DNA of 64,000 bases from contig CASHSZ010000091.1 in assembly GCA_949358305.1 (NCBI GenBank), positions 164,001-228,000 on the forward strand. The letters run 5' to 3'. This document shows positions 12,901 through 26,100 of this stretch, piece by piece (within the stretch, counting starts at the first letter, position 1; each line of letters starts with the position of its first letter). Origin of the DNA: Strigamia acuminata. Lineage: Eukaryota; Arthropoda; Chilopoda; Geophilomorpha; Linotaeniidae. The position numbers were made by a program, and so were the translations under genes. The notes below the pieces were generated by a model that did not search any database, was not told the DNA's origin, and was given only the letters and a program-made list of their open reading frames with translations.

Positions 12901-15900
12901 TCAACTATGATGAGATCAAAAGTCTATTCTCCCAAATCATCAGTTGAATGTTTCTAAAACTTACATTGGAGCCTTCTACTAAGGTTTAAACACTATTTCT
13001 GAACATTCAGAGACATTGGTCTTGTGGTGTTTGTGCTAAGTCAACTGTGATGAGATCAAAAGTCTATTCTCCCAAATCATCGGTTGGATGTTTCTAAAAC
13101 TTACATTGGAGCCTTCTACTAAGGTTTAAACACTATTTCTGAACATTCAGAGACATTGGTCTTGTGGTGTTTGTGCTAAGTCAACTGTGATGAGATCAAA
13201 AGTCTATTCTCCCAAATCATCGGTTAAATGTTATAAAACTTACATTGGAGCCTTCTACTAAGGTTTAAACACTATTTCTGAACATTCAGAGACATTGGTC
13301 TTGTGGTGTTTGTGCTAAGTCAACTGTGATGAGATCAAAAGTCTATTCTCCCAAATCATCGGTTGGATGTTTCTAAAACTTACATTGGAGCCTTCTACTA
13401 AGGTTTAAACACTATTTCTGAACATTCAGAGACATTGGTCTTGTGGTGTTTGTGCTAAGTCAACTGTGATGAGATCAAAAGTCTATTCTCCCAAATCATT
13501 GGTTGGATGTTTCTAAAACTTACATTGGAGCCTTCTACTAAGGTTTAAACACTATTTCTGAACATTCAGAGACATTGGTCTTGTGGTGTTTGTGCTAAGT
13601 CAACTGTGATGAGATCAAAAGTCTATTCTCCCAAATCATCGGTTAAATGTTTCTAAAACTTACATTGGAGCCTTCTACTAAGGTTTAAACACTATTTCTG
13701 AACATTCAGAGACATTGGTCTTGTGGTGTTTGTGCTAAGTCAACTGTGATGAGATCAAAAGTCTATTCTCCCAAATCATCGGTTGGATGTTTCTAAAACT
13801 TACATTGGAGCCTTCTACTAAGGTTTAAACACTATTTCTGAACATTCAGAGACATTGGTCTTGTGGTGTTTGTGCTAAGTCAACTGTGATGAGATCAAAA
13901 GTCTATTCTCCCAAATCATTGGTTGGATGTTTCTAAAACTTACATTGGAGCCTTCTACTAAGGTTTAAACACTATTTCTGAACATTCAGAGACATTGGTC
14001 TTGTAGTGTTTGTGCTAAGTCAACTGTGATGAGATCAAAAGTCTATTCTCCCAAATCATCGGTTAAATGTTTCTAAAACTTACATTGGAGCCTTCTACTA
14101 AGGTTTAAACACTATTTCTGAACATTCAGAGACATTGGTCTTGTGGTGTTTGTGCTAAGTCAACTGTGATGAGATCAAAAGTCTATTCTCCCAAATCATC
14201 GGTTGGATGTTTCTAAAACTTACATTGGAGCCTTCTACTAAGGTTTAAACACTATTTCTAAACATTCAGAGACATTGGACTTGTGGTGTTTGTGCTAAGT
14301 CAACTGCGATGTGAAATGAGCTCAAAATTTTTTTTTCAAAATTTATTGCTTGGGTGTTTCTAAAACTTAGATTGAAGGCTTCTACTAAGGTTTAAACACT
14401 ATTTCTGAACATTCAGAGACATTGGTCTTGTGGTGTTTGTGCTAAGTCAACTGCGATGTGAAATGAGCTCAAAATTTTTTTCTTCAAAATTTAATGCTTG
14501 GGTGTTGCTAAAACTTATATTGAAGGCTTCTACTAAGGTTTAAACACTATTTCTGAACATTCAGAGACATTGGTCTTGTGGTGTTTGTGCTAAGTCAACT
14601 GTGATGAGATCAAAAGTCTATTCTCCCAAATCATCGGTTGGATGTTTCTAAAACTTACATTGGAGCCTTCTACTAAGGTTTAAACACTATTTCTGAACAT
14701 TCAGAGACATTGGTCTTGTGGTGTTTGTGCTAAGTCAACTGTGATGAGATCAAAAGTCTATTCTCCCAAATCATCGGTTGGATGTTTCTAAAACTTACAT
14801 TGGAACCTTCTACTAAGGTTTAAACACTATTTCTGAACATTCAGAGACATTGGTCTTGTGGTGTTTGTGCTAAGTCAACTGCGATGTGAAATGAGCTCAA
14901 AATTTTTTTTTCAAAATTTATTGCTTAGGTGTTGCTAAAACTTACATTGAAGGCTTCTACTAAGGTTTAAACACTATTTCTAAACATTCAGAGACATTGG
15001 TCTTGTGGTGTTTGTGCTAAGTCAACTGTGATGAGATCAAAAGTCTATTCTCCCAAATCATCGGTTGGATGTTTCTAAAACTTACATTGGAGCCTTCTAC
15101 TAAGGTTTAAACACTATTTCTGAACATTCAGAGACATTGGTCTTGTGGTGTTTGTGCTAAGTCAACTGTGATGAGATCAAAAGTCTATTCTCCCAAATCA
15201 TCGGTTGGATGTTTCTAAAACTTACATTGGAGCCTTCTACTAAGGTTTAAACACTATTTCTGAACATTCAGAGACATTGGACTTGTGGTGTTTGTGCTAA
15301 GTCAACTGCGATGTGAAATGAGCTCAAAATTTTTTTTTCAAAATTTATTGCTTGGGTGTTGCTAAAACTTATATTGAAGGCTTCTACTAAGGTTTAAACA
15401 CTATTTCTGAACATACAGAGACATTGGACTTGTGGTGTTTGTGCTAAGTAACTGTGATGAGATCAAAAGTCTATTCTCCCAAATCATTGGTTGGATGTTT
15501 CTAAAACTTACATTGGAGCCTTCTACTAAGGTTTAAACACTATTTCTGAACATTCAGAGACATTGGTCTTGTAGTGTTTGTGCTAAGTCAACTGTGATGA
15601 GATCAAAAGTCTATTCTCCCAAATCATCGGTTAAATGTTTCTAAAACTTACATTGGAGCCTTCTACTAAGGTTTAAACACTATTTCTGAACATTCAGAGA
15701 CATTGGTCTTGTGGTGTTTGTGCTAAGTCAACTGTGATGAGATCAAAAGTCTATTCTCCCAAATCATTGGTTGGATGTTTCTAAAACTTACATTGGAGCC
15801 TTCTACTAAGGTTTAAACACTATTTCTGAACATTCAGAGACATTGGTCTTATGGTGTTTGTGCTAAGTCAACTGTGATGAGATCAAAAGTCTATTCTCCC

Positions 15901-18900
15901 AAATCATCGGTTGGATGTTTCTAAAACTTACATTGGAGCCTTCTACTAAGGTTTAAACACTATTTCTGAACATTCAGAGACATTGGACTTGTGGTGTTTG
16001 TGCTAAGTCAACTGCGATGTGAAATGAGCTCAAAATTTTTTTTTCAAAATTTATTGCTTGGGTGTTGCTAAAACTTATATTGAAGGCTTCTACTAAGGTT
16101 TAAACACTATTTCTGAACATACAGAGACATTGGACTTGTGGTGTTTGTGCTAAGTAACTGTGATGAGATCAAAAGTCTATTCTCCCAAATCATTGGTTGG
16201 ATGTTTCTAAAACTTACATTGGAGCCTTCTACTAAGGTTTAAACACTATTTCTGAACATTCAGAGACATTGGTCTTGTGGTGTTTGTGCTAAGTCAACTG
16301 TGATGAGATCAAAAGTCTATTCTCCCAAATCATCGGTTAAATGTTTCTAAAACTTACATTGGAGCCTTCTACTAAGGTTTAAACACTATTTCTGAACATT
16401 CAGAGACATTGGTCTTGTGGTGTTTGTGCTAAGTCAACTGTGATGAGATCAAAAGTCTATTCTCCCAAATCATTGGTTGGATGTTTCTAAAACTTACATT
16501 GGAGCCTTCTACTAAGGTTTAAACACTATTTCTGAACATTCAGAGACATTGGTCTTGTGGTGTTTGTGCTAAGTCAACTGTGATGAGATCAAAAGTCTAT
16601 TCTCCCAAATCATCGGTTGAATGTTTCTAAAACTTACATTGGAGCCTTCTACTAAGGTTTAAACACTATTTCTGAACATTCAGAGACATTGGTCTTGTGG
16701 TGTTTGTGCTAAGTCAACTGTGATGAGATCAAAAGTCTATTCTCCCAAATCATCGGTTGGATGTTTCTAAAACTTACATTGGAGCCTTCTACTAAGGTTT
16801 AAACACTATTTCTGAACATTCAGAGACATTGGTCTTGTGGTGTTTGTGCTAAGTCAACTGTGATGAGATCAAAAGTCTATTCTCCCAAATCATCGGTTGA
16901 ATGTTTCTAAAACTTACATTGGAGCCTTCTACTAAGGTTTAAACACTATTTCTGAACATTCAGAGACATTGGTCTTGTGGTGTTTGTGCTAAGTCAACTG
17001 TGATGAGATCAAAAGTCTATTCTCCCAAATCATCGGTTGGATGTTTCTAAAACTTACATTGGAGCCTTCTACTAAGGTTTAAACACTATTTCTGAACATT
17101 CAGAGACATTGGTCTTGTGGTGTTTGTGCTAAGTCAACTGTGATGAGATCAAAAGTCTATTCTCCCAAATCATTGGTTGGATGTTTCTAAAACTTACATT
17201 GGAGCCTTCTACTAAGGTTTAAACACTATTTCTGAACATTCAGAGACATTGGTCTTGTGGTGTTTGTGCTAAGTCAACTGTGATGAGATCAAAAGTCTAT
17301 TCTCCCAAATCATTGGTTGGATGTTTCTAAAACTTACATTGGAGCCTTCTACTAAGGTTTAAACACTATTTCTGAACATTCAGAGACATTGGTCTTGTGG
17401 TGTTTGTGCTAAGTCAACTGCGATGTGAAATGAGCTCAAAATTTTTTTTTCAAAATTTATTGCTTGGGTGTTGCTAAAACTTATATTGAAGGCTTCTACT
17501 AAGGTTTAAACACTATTTCTGAACATACAGAGACATTGGACTTGTGGTGTTTGTGCTAAGTAACTGTGATGAGATCAAAAGTCTATTCTCCCAAATCATT
17601 GCTTGGATGTTGCTAAAACTTACATTGAAGGCTTCTACTAAGGTTTAAACACTATTTCTGAACATTCAGAGACATTGGTCTTGTGGTGTTTGTGCTAAGT
17701 CAACTGTGATGAGATCAAAAGTCTATTCTCCCAAATCATCGGTTGGATGTTTCTAAAACTTACATTGGAGCCTTCTACTAAGGTTTAAACACTATTTCTG
17801 AACATTCAGAGACATTGGTCTTGTGGTGTTTGTGCTAAGTCAACTGTGATGAGATCAAAAGTCTATTCTCCCAAATCATCGGTTGGATGTTTCTAAAACT
17901 TACATTGGAGCCTTCTACTAAGGTTTAAACACTATTTCTGAACATTCAGAGACATTGGTCTTGTGGTGTTTGTGCTAAGTCAACTGCGATGTGAAATAAG
18001 CTCAAAATTTTTTTTTCAAAATTTATTGCTTGGGTGTTGCTAAAACTTACATTGAAGGCTTCTACTAAGGTTTAAACACTATTTCTAAACATTCAGAGAC
18101 ATTGGTCTTGTGGTGTTTGTGCTAAGTCAACTGTGATGAGATCAAAAGTCTATTCTCCCAAAGTATTGGTTGGATGTTTCTAAAACTTACATTGGAGCCT
18201 TCTACTAAGGTTTAAACACTATTTCTGAACATTCAGAGACATTGGACTTGTGGTGTTTATGCTAAGTCAAGTGCGATGTGAAATGAGCTCAAAATTTTTT
18301 TTTCAAAATTTATTGCTTGGGTGTTGCTAAAACTTATATTGAAGGCTTCTACTAAGGTTTAAACACTATTTCTGAACATTCAGAGACATTGGTCTTGTGG
18401 TGTTTGTGCTAAGTCAACTGTGATGAGATCAAAAGTCTATTCTCCCAAATCATCGGTTGGATGTTTCTAAAACTTACATTGGAGCCTTCTACTAAGGTTT
18501 AAACACTATTTCTGAACATTCAGAGACATTGGACTTGTGGTGTTTGTGCTAAGTCAACTGCGATGTGAAATGAGCTCAAAATTTTTTTTTCAAAATTTAT
18601 TGCTTGGGTGTTGCTAAAACTTATATTGAAGGCTTCTACTAAGGTTTAAACACTATTTCTGAACATACAGAGACATTGGACTTGTGGTGTTTGTGCTAAG
18701 TAACTGTGATGAGATCAAAAGTCTATTCTCCCAAATCATTGGTTGGATGTTTCTAAAACTTACATTGGAGCCTTCTACTAAGGTTTAAACACTATTTCTG
18801 AACATTCAGAGACATTGGTCTTGTGGTGTTTGTGCTAAGTCAACTGTGATGAGATCAAAAGTCTATTCTCCCAAATCATCGGTTGAATGTTTCTAAAACT

Positions 18901-21900
18901 TACATTGGAGCCTTCTACTAAGGTTTAAACACTATTTCTGAACATTCAGAGACATTGGTCTTGTGGTGTTTGTGCTAAGTCAACTGTGATGAGATCAAAA
19001 GTCTATTCTCCCAAATCATCGGTTGGATGTTTCTAAAACTTACATTGGAGCCTTCTACTAAGGTTTAAACACTATTTCTGAACATTCAGAGACATTGGTC
19101 TTGTGGTGTTTGTGCTAAGTCAACTGTGATGAGATCAAAAGTCTATTCTCCCAAATCATCGGTTGAATGTTTCTAAAACTTACATTGGAGCCTTCTACTA
19201 AGGTTTAAACACTATTTCTGAACATTCAGAGACATTGGTCTTGTGGTGTTTGTGCTAAGTCAACTGTGATGAGATCAAAAGTCTATTCTCCCAAATCATT
19301 GGTTGGATGTTTCTAAAACTTACATTGGAGCCTTCTACTAAGGTTTAAACACTATTTCTGAACATTCAGAGACATTGGTCTTGTGGTGTTTGTGCTAAGT
19401 CAACTGTGATGAGATCAAAAGTCTATTCTCCCAAATCATCGGTTAAATGTTTCTAAAACTTACATTGGAGCCTTCTACTAAGGTTTAAACACTATTTCTG
19501 AACATTCAGAGACATTGGTCTTGTGGTGTTTGTGCTAAGTCAACTGTGATGAGATCAAAAGTCTATTCTCCCAAATCATCGGTTGGATGTTTCTAAAACT
19601 TACATTGGAGCCTTCTACTAAGGTTTAAACACTATTTCTGAACATTCAGAGACATTGGTCTTGTGGTGTTTGTGCTAAGTCAACTGTGATGAGATCAAAA
19701 GTCTATTCTCCCAAATCATCGGTTAAATGTTTCTAAAACTTACATTGGAGCCTTCTACTAAGGTTTAAACACTATTTCTGAACATTCAGAGACATTGGTC
19801 TTGTGGTGTTTGTGCTAAGTCAACTGTGATGAGATCAAAAGTCTATTCTCCCAAATCATCGGTTGGATGTTTCTAAAACTTACATTGGAGCCTTCTACTA
19901 AGGTTTAAACACTATTTCTGAACATTCAGAGACATTGGTCTTGTGGTGTTTGTGCTAAGTCAACTGTGATGAGATCAAAAGTCTATTCTCCCAAATCATC
20001 GGTTGAATGTTTCTAAAACTTACATTGGAGCCTTCTACTAAGGTTTAAACACTATTTCTGAACATTCAGAGACATTGGTCTTGTGGTGTTTGTGCTAAGT
20101 CAACTGTGATGAGATCAAAAGTCTATTCTCCCAAATCATCGGTTAAATGTTTCTAAAACTTACATTGGAGCCTTCTACTAAGGTTTAAACACTATTTCTG
20201 AACATTCAGAGACATTGGTCTTGTGGTGTTTGTGCTAAGTCAACTGTGATGAGATCAAAAGTCTATTCTCCCAAATCATCGGTTGAATGTTTCTAAAACT
20301 TACATTGGAGCCTTCTACTAAGGTTTAAACACTATTTCTGAACATTCAGAGACATTGGTCTTGTGGTGTTTGTGCTAAGTCAACTGTGATGAGATCAAAA
20401 GTCTATTCTCCCAAATCATTGGTTGGATGTTTCTAAAACTTACATTGGAGCCTTCTACTAGGGTTTAAACACTATTTCTGAACATTCAGAGACATTGGTC
20501 TTGTGGTGTTTGTGCTAAGTCAACTGTGATGAGATCAAAAGTCTATTCTCCCAAATCATCGGTTGAATGTTTCTAAAACTTACATTGGAGCCTTCTACTA
20601 AGGTTTAAACACTATTTCTGAACATTCAGAGACATTGGTCTTGTGGTGTTTGTGCTAAGTCAACTGTGATGAGATCAAAAGTCTATTCTCCCAAATCATT
20701 GGTTGGATGTTTCTAAAACTTACATTGGAGCCTTCTACTAAGGTTTAAACACTATTTCTGAACATTCAGAGACATTGGTCTTGTGGTGTTTGTGCTAAGT
20801 CAACTGTGATGAGATCAAAAGTCTATTCTCCCAAATCATCGGTTAAATGTTTCTAAAACTTACATTGGAGCCTTCTACTAAGGTTTAAACACTATTTCTG
20901 AACATTCAGAGACATTGGTCTTGTGGTGTTTGTGCTAAGTCAACTGTGATGAGATCAAAAGTCTATTCTCCCAAATCATCGGTTGGATGTTTCTAAAACT
21001 TACATTGGAGCCTTCTACTAAGGTTTAAACACTATTTCTGAACATTCAGAGACATTGGTCTTGTGGTGTTTGTGCTAAGTCAACTGTGATGAGATCAAAA
21101 GTCTATTCTCCCAAATCATCGGTTAAATGTTTCTAAAACTTACATTGGAGCCTTCTACTAAGGTTTAAACACTATTTCTGAACATTCAGAGACATTGGTC
21201 TTGTGGTGTTTGTGCTAAGTCAACTGTGATGAGATCAAAAGTCTATTCTCCCAAATCATCGGTTGGATGTTTCTAAAACTTACATTGGAGCCTTCTACTA
21301 AGGTTTAAACACTATTTCTGAACATTCAGAGACATTGGTCTTGTGGTGTTTGTGCTAAGTCAACTGTGATGAGATCAAAAGTCTATTCTCCCAAATCATC
21401 GGTTGAATGTTTCTAAAACTTACATTGGAGCCTTCTACTAAGGTTTAAACACTATTTCTGAACATTCAGAGACATTGGTCTTGTGGTGTTTGTGCTAAGT
21501 CAACTGTGATGAGATCAAAAGTCTATTCTCCCAAATCATCGGTTAAATGTTTCTAAAACTTACATTGGAGCCTTCTACTAAGGTTTAAACACTATTTCTG
21601 AACATTCAGAGACATTGGTCTTGTGGTGTTTGTGCTAAGTCAACTGTGATGAGATCAAAAGTCTATTCTCCCAAATCATTGGTTGGATGTTTCTAAAACT
21701 TACATTGGAGCCTTCTACTAGGGTTTAAACACTATTTCTGAACATTCAGAGACATTGGTCTTGTGGTGTTTGTGCTAAGTCAACTGTGATGAGATCAAAA
21801 GTCTTTTCTCCCAAATCATCGGTTAAATGTTTCTAAAACTTACATTGGAGCCTTCTACTAAGGTTTAAACACTATTTCTGAACATTCAGAGACATTGGTC

Positions 21901-23918
21901 TTGTAGTGTTTGTGCTAAGTCAACTGTGATGAGATCAAAAGTCTATTCTCCCAAATCATCGGTTGGATGTTTCTAAAACTTACATTGGAGCCTTCTACTA
22001 AGGTTTAAACACTATTTCTGAACATTCAGAGACATTGGACTTGTGGTGTTTGTGCTAAGTCAACTGCGATGTGAAATGAGCTCAAAATTTTTTTTTCAAA
22101 ATTTATTGCTTGGGTGTTGCTAAAACTTATATTGAAGGCTTCTACTAAGGTTTAAACACTATTTCTGAACATACAGAGACATTGGACTTGTGGTGTTTGT
22201 GCTAAGTAACTGTGATGAGATCAAAAGTCTATTCTCCCAAATCATTGCTTGGATGTTGCTAAAACTTACATTGAAGGCTTCTACTAAGGTTTAAACACTA
22301 TTTCTGAACATTCAGAGACATTGGTCTTGTGGTGTTTGTGCTAAGTCAACTGTGATGAGATCAAAAGTCTATTCTTCCAAATCATCGGTTGGATGTTTCT
22401 AAAACTTACATTGGAGCCTTCTACTAAGGTTTAAACACTATTTCTGAACATTCAGAGACATTGGTCTTGTGGTGTTTGTGCTAAGTCAACTGTGATGAGA
22501 TCAAAAGTCTATTCTCCCAAATCATCGGTTGGATGTTTCTAAAACTTACATTGGAGCCTTCTACTAAGGTTTAAACACTATTTCTGAACATTCAGAGACA
22601 TTGGTCTTGTGGTGTTTGTGCTAAGTCAACTGTGATGAGATCAAAAGTCTATTCTCCCAAATCATTGGTTGGATGTTTCTAAAACTTACATTGGAGCCTT
22701 CTACTAAGGTTTAAACACTATTTCTGAACATTCAGAGACATTGGACTTGTGGTGTTTATGCTAAGTCAAGTGCGATGTGAAATGAGCTCAAAATTTTTTT
22801 TTCAAAATTTATTGCTTGGGTGTTGCTAAAACTTATATTGAAGGCTTCTACTAAGGTTTAAACACTATTTCTGAACATTCAGAGACATTGGTCTTGTGGT
22901 GTTTGTGCTAAGTCAACTGTGATGAGATCAAAAGTCTATTCTCCCAAATCATCGGTTGGATGTTTCTAAAACTTACATTGGAGCCTTCTACTAAGGTTTA
23001 AACACTATTTCTGAACATTCAGAGACATTGGACTTGTGGTGTTTGTGCTAAGTCAACTGCGATGTGAAATGAGCTCAAAATTTTTTTTTCAAAATTTATT
23101 GCTTGGGTGTTGCTAAAACTTATATTGAAGGCTTCTACTAAGGTTTAAACACTATTTCTGAACATACAGAGACATTGGACTTGTGGTGTTTGTGCTAAGT
23201 AACTGTGATGAGATCAAAAGTCTATTCTCCCAAATCATTGCTTGGATGTTGCTAAAACTTACATTGAAGGCTTCTACTAAGGTTTAAACACTATTTCTGA
23301 ACATTCAGAGACATTGGTCTTGTGGTGTTTGTGCTAAGTCAACTGTGATGAGATCAAAAGTCTATTCTCCCAAATCATCGGTTGGATGTTTCTAAAACTT
23401 ACATTGGAGCCTTCTACTAAGGTTTAAACACTATTTCTGAACATTCAGAGACATTGGTCTTATGGTGTTTGTGCTAAGTCAACTGTGATGAGATCAAAAG
23501 TCTATTCTCCCAAATCATCGGTTGGATGTTTCTAAAACTTACATTGGAGCCTTCTACTAAGGTTTAAACACTATTTCTGAACATTCAGAGACATTGGTCT
23601 TGTGGTGTTTGTGCTAAGTCAACTGTGATGAGATCAAAAGTCTATTCTCCCAAATCATTGGTTGGATGTTTCTAAAACTTACATTGGAGCCTTCTACTAA
23701 GGTTTAAACACTATTTCTGAACATTCAGAGACATTGGTCTTGTGGTGTTTGTGCTAAGTCAACTGTGATGAGATCAAAAGTCTATTCTCCCAAATCATCG
23801 GTTGAATGTTTCTAAAACTTACATTGGAGCCTTCTACTAAGGTTTAAACACTATTTCTGAACATTCAGAGACATTGGTCTTGTGGTGTTTGTGCTAAGTC
23901 AACTGTGATGAGATCAAA

Positions 23919-23922
23919 AGTC
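23919..23922. repeat. Target site duplication AGTC, left
   Basis: The satellite monomer reads ...CAAAAGTC immediately before the LTR, and after the 3' LTR it resumes with AGTCTATTCTCCC. The uninterrupted monomer has AAAAGTCTATTCTCCC, so AGTC was duplicated on insertion. Four to six base pairs is usual for BEL/Pao integrases. Confidence 0.9.
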
Positions 23923-25280
23923 TGTTGCTAGCAACATAAAGGAAAGTTGCTAAACGTCTTAAAAATTAGTCATCTGGAATTATTAAAAAGGGTTTTTAAT
24001 ATTTATCTTAGATTGGGAATTTAATTAGACACTTATTTGAATATAAGTCTTCTTTGAGTTAGTTTGAGTGAATTTCTCAGTACTGGTTGATCTGACCGGA
24101 TAAATCTGGGAAGAAAAGAGTTTTTACATTAGTTATTTATCCACTTAGAATTTATTTTCTATCTTGTTTACCTGTGTTATGCATGTTTTGATGTTTCCAA
24201 GTGTTTTCCTGTTTCCAGTCCACTATTGTCAATGTAGTGACAAGGTGTAATGATGCTCTCAGACAGCAAAAGGGTACTAGAATGAGAAATGTATGTTATT
24301 ATCAGTTTTAAGCTGTTTCAATCAATTTCTGTGAGTTTTCTGTATATTACTAACCAATTAAGCGTTTTGTTAACTTAGATTGTGTGTAGCCTGTCTAGTG
24401 AGCTAATTTCAAGCCTTTTTATCCTCCTGCAAGTGATCTCTGTTTACATTGTCGGCCATTACTGTGGGAGTGGTCTACTTGTATCTGTAAAGAGAGGAGA
24501 TAATGTTTAATCCCAAAGAGTTTTTGTGGGTTCTGATTAATAATTAATCACTTAATTATTATGCAATGTAAAAGTGTTAAGTTTGAGATTTATCTGTGTT
24601 GATTTATAACTTAACTTCTGCACTTACTGTAAAGTTGCCAGCTCATTGGTCTAAAATGTCTTTACTTATTCTTTTCTCTATTTTATGAGTTGTTCAGTGT
24701 GTTTTAGAGTGAATAATTTAGTTCTCAACGAGCATTGTGGTTAGAGACTGTTGTTAATGTATACTTTTGCATTTAATGTCAAATACTTGCTGTTAGGCTT
24801 ATGTGTTTTCAACTATTAACTTCTACGGTAGTTTTGTTGTGCCAGCAGTACTTATTTCTCTTTACAAGCACTTAGAGACCTCTGTAACTTTAAGTGCAAG
24901 TGTCCTTATACAATGTGGAGATAGTTACACTTGTTGTTTCTTATTATTGTTAAAGTGTGACTTCTTTGTAATATCCTCGTGATTCAATTGTAGTAGTCTT
25001 GTTAAGAATTTAGAGAATAAAATGGTTGCTTTTTATTTCTCTCCAAGTCTCATTTCTCTATACAACCAGAAAGCAATGTGCAGTGAGTAGAAAAATCCTC
25101 CTTCCTCCTCCTTGAACTCACCAGTGGCAGATCATCATGTGAAGCAGCAAGTTCAAGTCCAGTGTTTGCATTTCTTCAAGTCTTTGGCCAACTTCTGTGT
25201 ATCAATTTTAGCCAAGCAGCAGTCAAGTATTGCCGCCCCTCCTTCTGGCCTGGTTGTCGCCTGCGACCTTGCCAGAAACA
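23923..25280 (+). repeat. 5' LTR of the TK-carrying BEL-like element
   Basis: 1358 bp, TG...CA ends. Reading it against 29142-30499 I see no base difference, and the lengths are equal. It begins with the perfect 14-bp palindrome TGTTGCTAGCAACA. An AATAAA polyadenylation signal lies at 25016-25021, followed by a T-rich stretch. Near the right end is a pyrimidine tract (TCCTCCTTCCTCCTCC, about 25096). No single clear TATA box stands out; GAATATAAG near 24040 is a weak candidate. Short frames here start with non-ATG codons and are not taken as genes. Confidence 0.93.
25016..25021 (+). promoter_or_regulatory. Polyadenylation signal in LTR
   Basis: AATAAA, followed within 40 bases by a T-rich sequence. 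In the 3' LTR the same signal is at 30235-30240, where it would end the element transcript. In the 5' LTR it would have to be skipped. Confidence 0.55.
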
Positions 25281-26100
25281 ATTTGGTACCGTGAACCCAG
25301 GATTTCTTCCAGTTATCTCAGTGGACCTTCATGTGTGCTGCAAAATTCATCAGTGGGTTTTGTTCTCAAGCTGTGCAAAGCTTTTATGTGTAAAGTGCCA
25401 TTGAAGTTGTGCCACTACAGTGAAGTGTATGCTCTCGTCCGCCTTTCACAGGCAAAAAAGTGGGTTTTTCAAGTTGGATTCTCAAATTGTCAAGATGGTC
25501 AAGATGTTTTTCAACTTGGATCAAGCAAGGCTTCGAGAGTACGAGCGATCCTGCACGACAATCAATTCCAAACACAACGCAATATACATCCTACAAGAAG
25601 ATTTGAAGAAATAATTATTAAGAATTATTATTTAAATAGAATAATATCCGAATTTGCTGCTGTAATCATTTCAAAGGAGTTTTTGATTAGAAACTGGTGT
25701 AGTTGGGGGGAGAAGAAGTTTAAGTCTTAACAGTTTGAATAAATTCTCGATTCCAGTTTGTGGAATTTAGAGAATATCCAGTGAATTAGTGAATAATACC
25801 AAGCTTTAGTGTTGGTATCCCAATTTAAAACGAGTATCTAGTCAGAAACTCAATTGTGAAAATAAGAGAATTGTCAATTACCTTTAATTATTGAATTTTG
25901 GGGGTTAATTTGCCAATCCTGTTAACATCCCGTGTGTTTCAATCCTGTTAACAGCTTGTGGATATCCATCCTGCTTTTGTGTGTTCAGTAAATCCTAGAG
26001 TGTAAAAGAATTAGACAATTTCTTGTTAACCAATTTAGTCAGTTAAGTTGAGTTTGAATCCTGAACTGATCTTTGAATTCTTCATTTCTCGGTGAGGATT
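25281..26100 (+). other. Untranslated leader of the BEL-like element
   Basis: 820 bp between LTR and ORF with no convincing coding frame. Frames here are short, start at non-ATG codons and cross the LTR boundary. Two visible oddities: a purine tract GGGGGGAGAAGAAG at 25705-25718, which looks like a retroelement polypurine tract in an unexpected place, and a direct repeat AATCCTGTTAACA at 25915-25927 and 25941-25953. The leader ends GAGGATT before the start codon. Confidence 0.7.
25284..25298 (+). other. Candidate primer binding site, BEL-like element
   Basis: TGGTACCGTGAACCC begins three bases after the 5' LTR. It starts with the TGG that pairs with a tRNA CCA end. Its first eleven bases differ at one position from what I recall as the complement of the insect tRNA-His 3' end, and a shared AGGATT follows after a short gap. 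The tRNA assignment is tentative. Confidence 0.45.

Larger units (their letters stand above)
1..23922. repeat. Satellite DNA array, left block (A and B monomers)
   Basis: Uninterrupted head-to-tail tandem repeat, already in progress at base 1. The A monomer is exactly 140 bp: the GGTTGRATG word recurs at 19021, 19161, 19301 and 19441. The B monomer is about 147 bp, with a T-run (usually 9 T) in its left half and GCTTGGGTGTTGCT where A has CGGTTGGATGTTTCT. Both kinds share a right half of about 90 bp, from CTTCTACTAAGG to GCTAAGTCAACTG. A monomers fall into sub-variants (CGGTTGG, TGGTTGG, CGGTTGA, CGGTTAA) in a non-random order. Stops in every frame leave no ORF worth calling. About 170 monomers. 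Tandem, high-copy and higher-ordered, it resembles centromeric or pericentromeric satellite; that location is inferred. The family is not one I can name. Confidence 0.97.

Noticed and set aside
1-23922. CRISPR-like array of regular repeats
   Set aside because: Repeat units abut without unique spacers, are 140-147 bp long and differ by shared variants. This is satellite DNA in an animal genome.
25112-25730. Overlapping small frames across the 5' LTR end and leader
   Set aside because: They start at non-ATG codons or run from LTR into leader, overlap each other in different frames and show no protein features; the 3' LTR repeats the first of them into satellite.
26092-26100. GTG at 26092 as start of the Gag-TK ORF
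   Set aside because: The ATG nine bases on has a good initiation context; GTG starts are not expected here.
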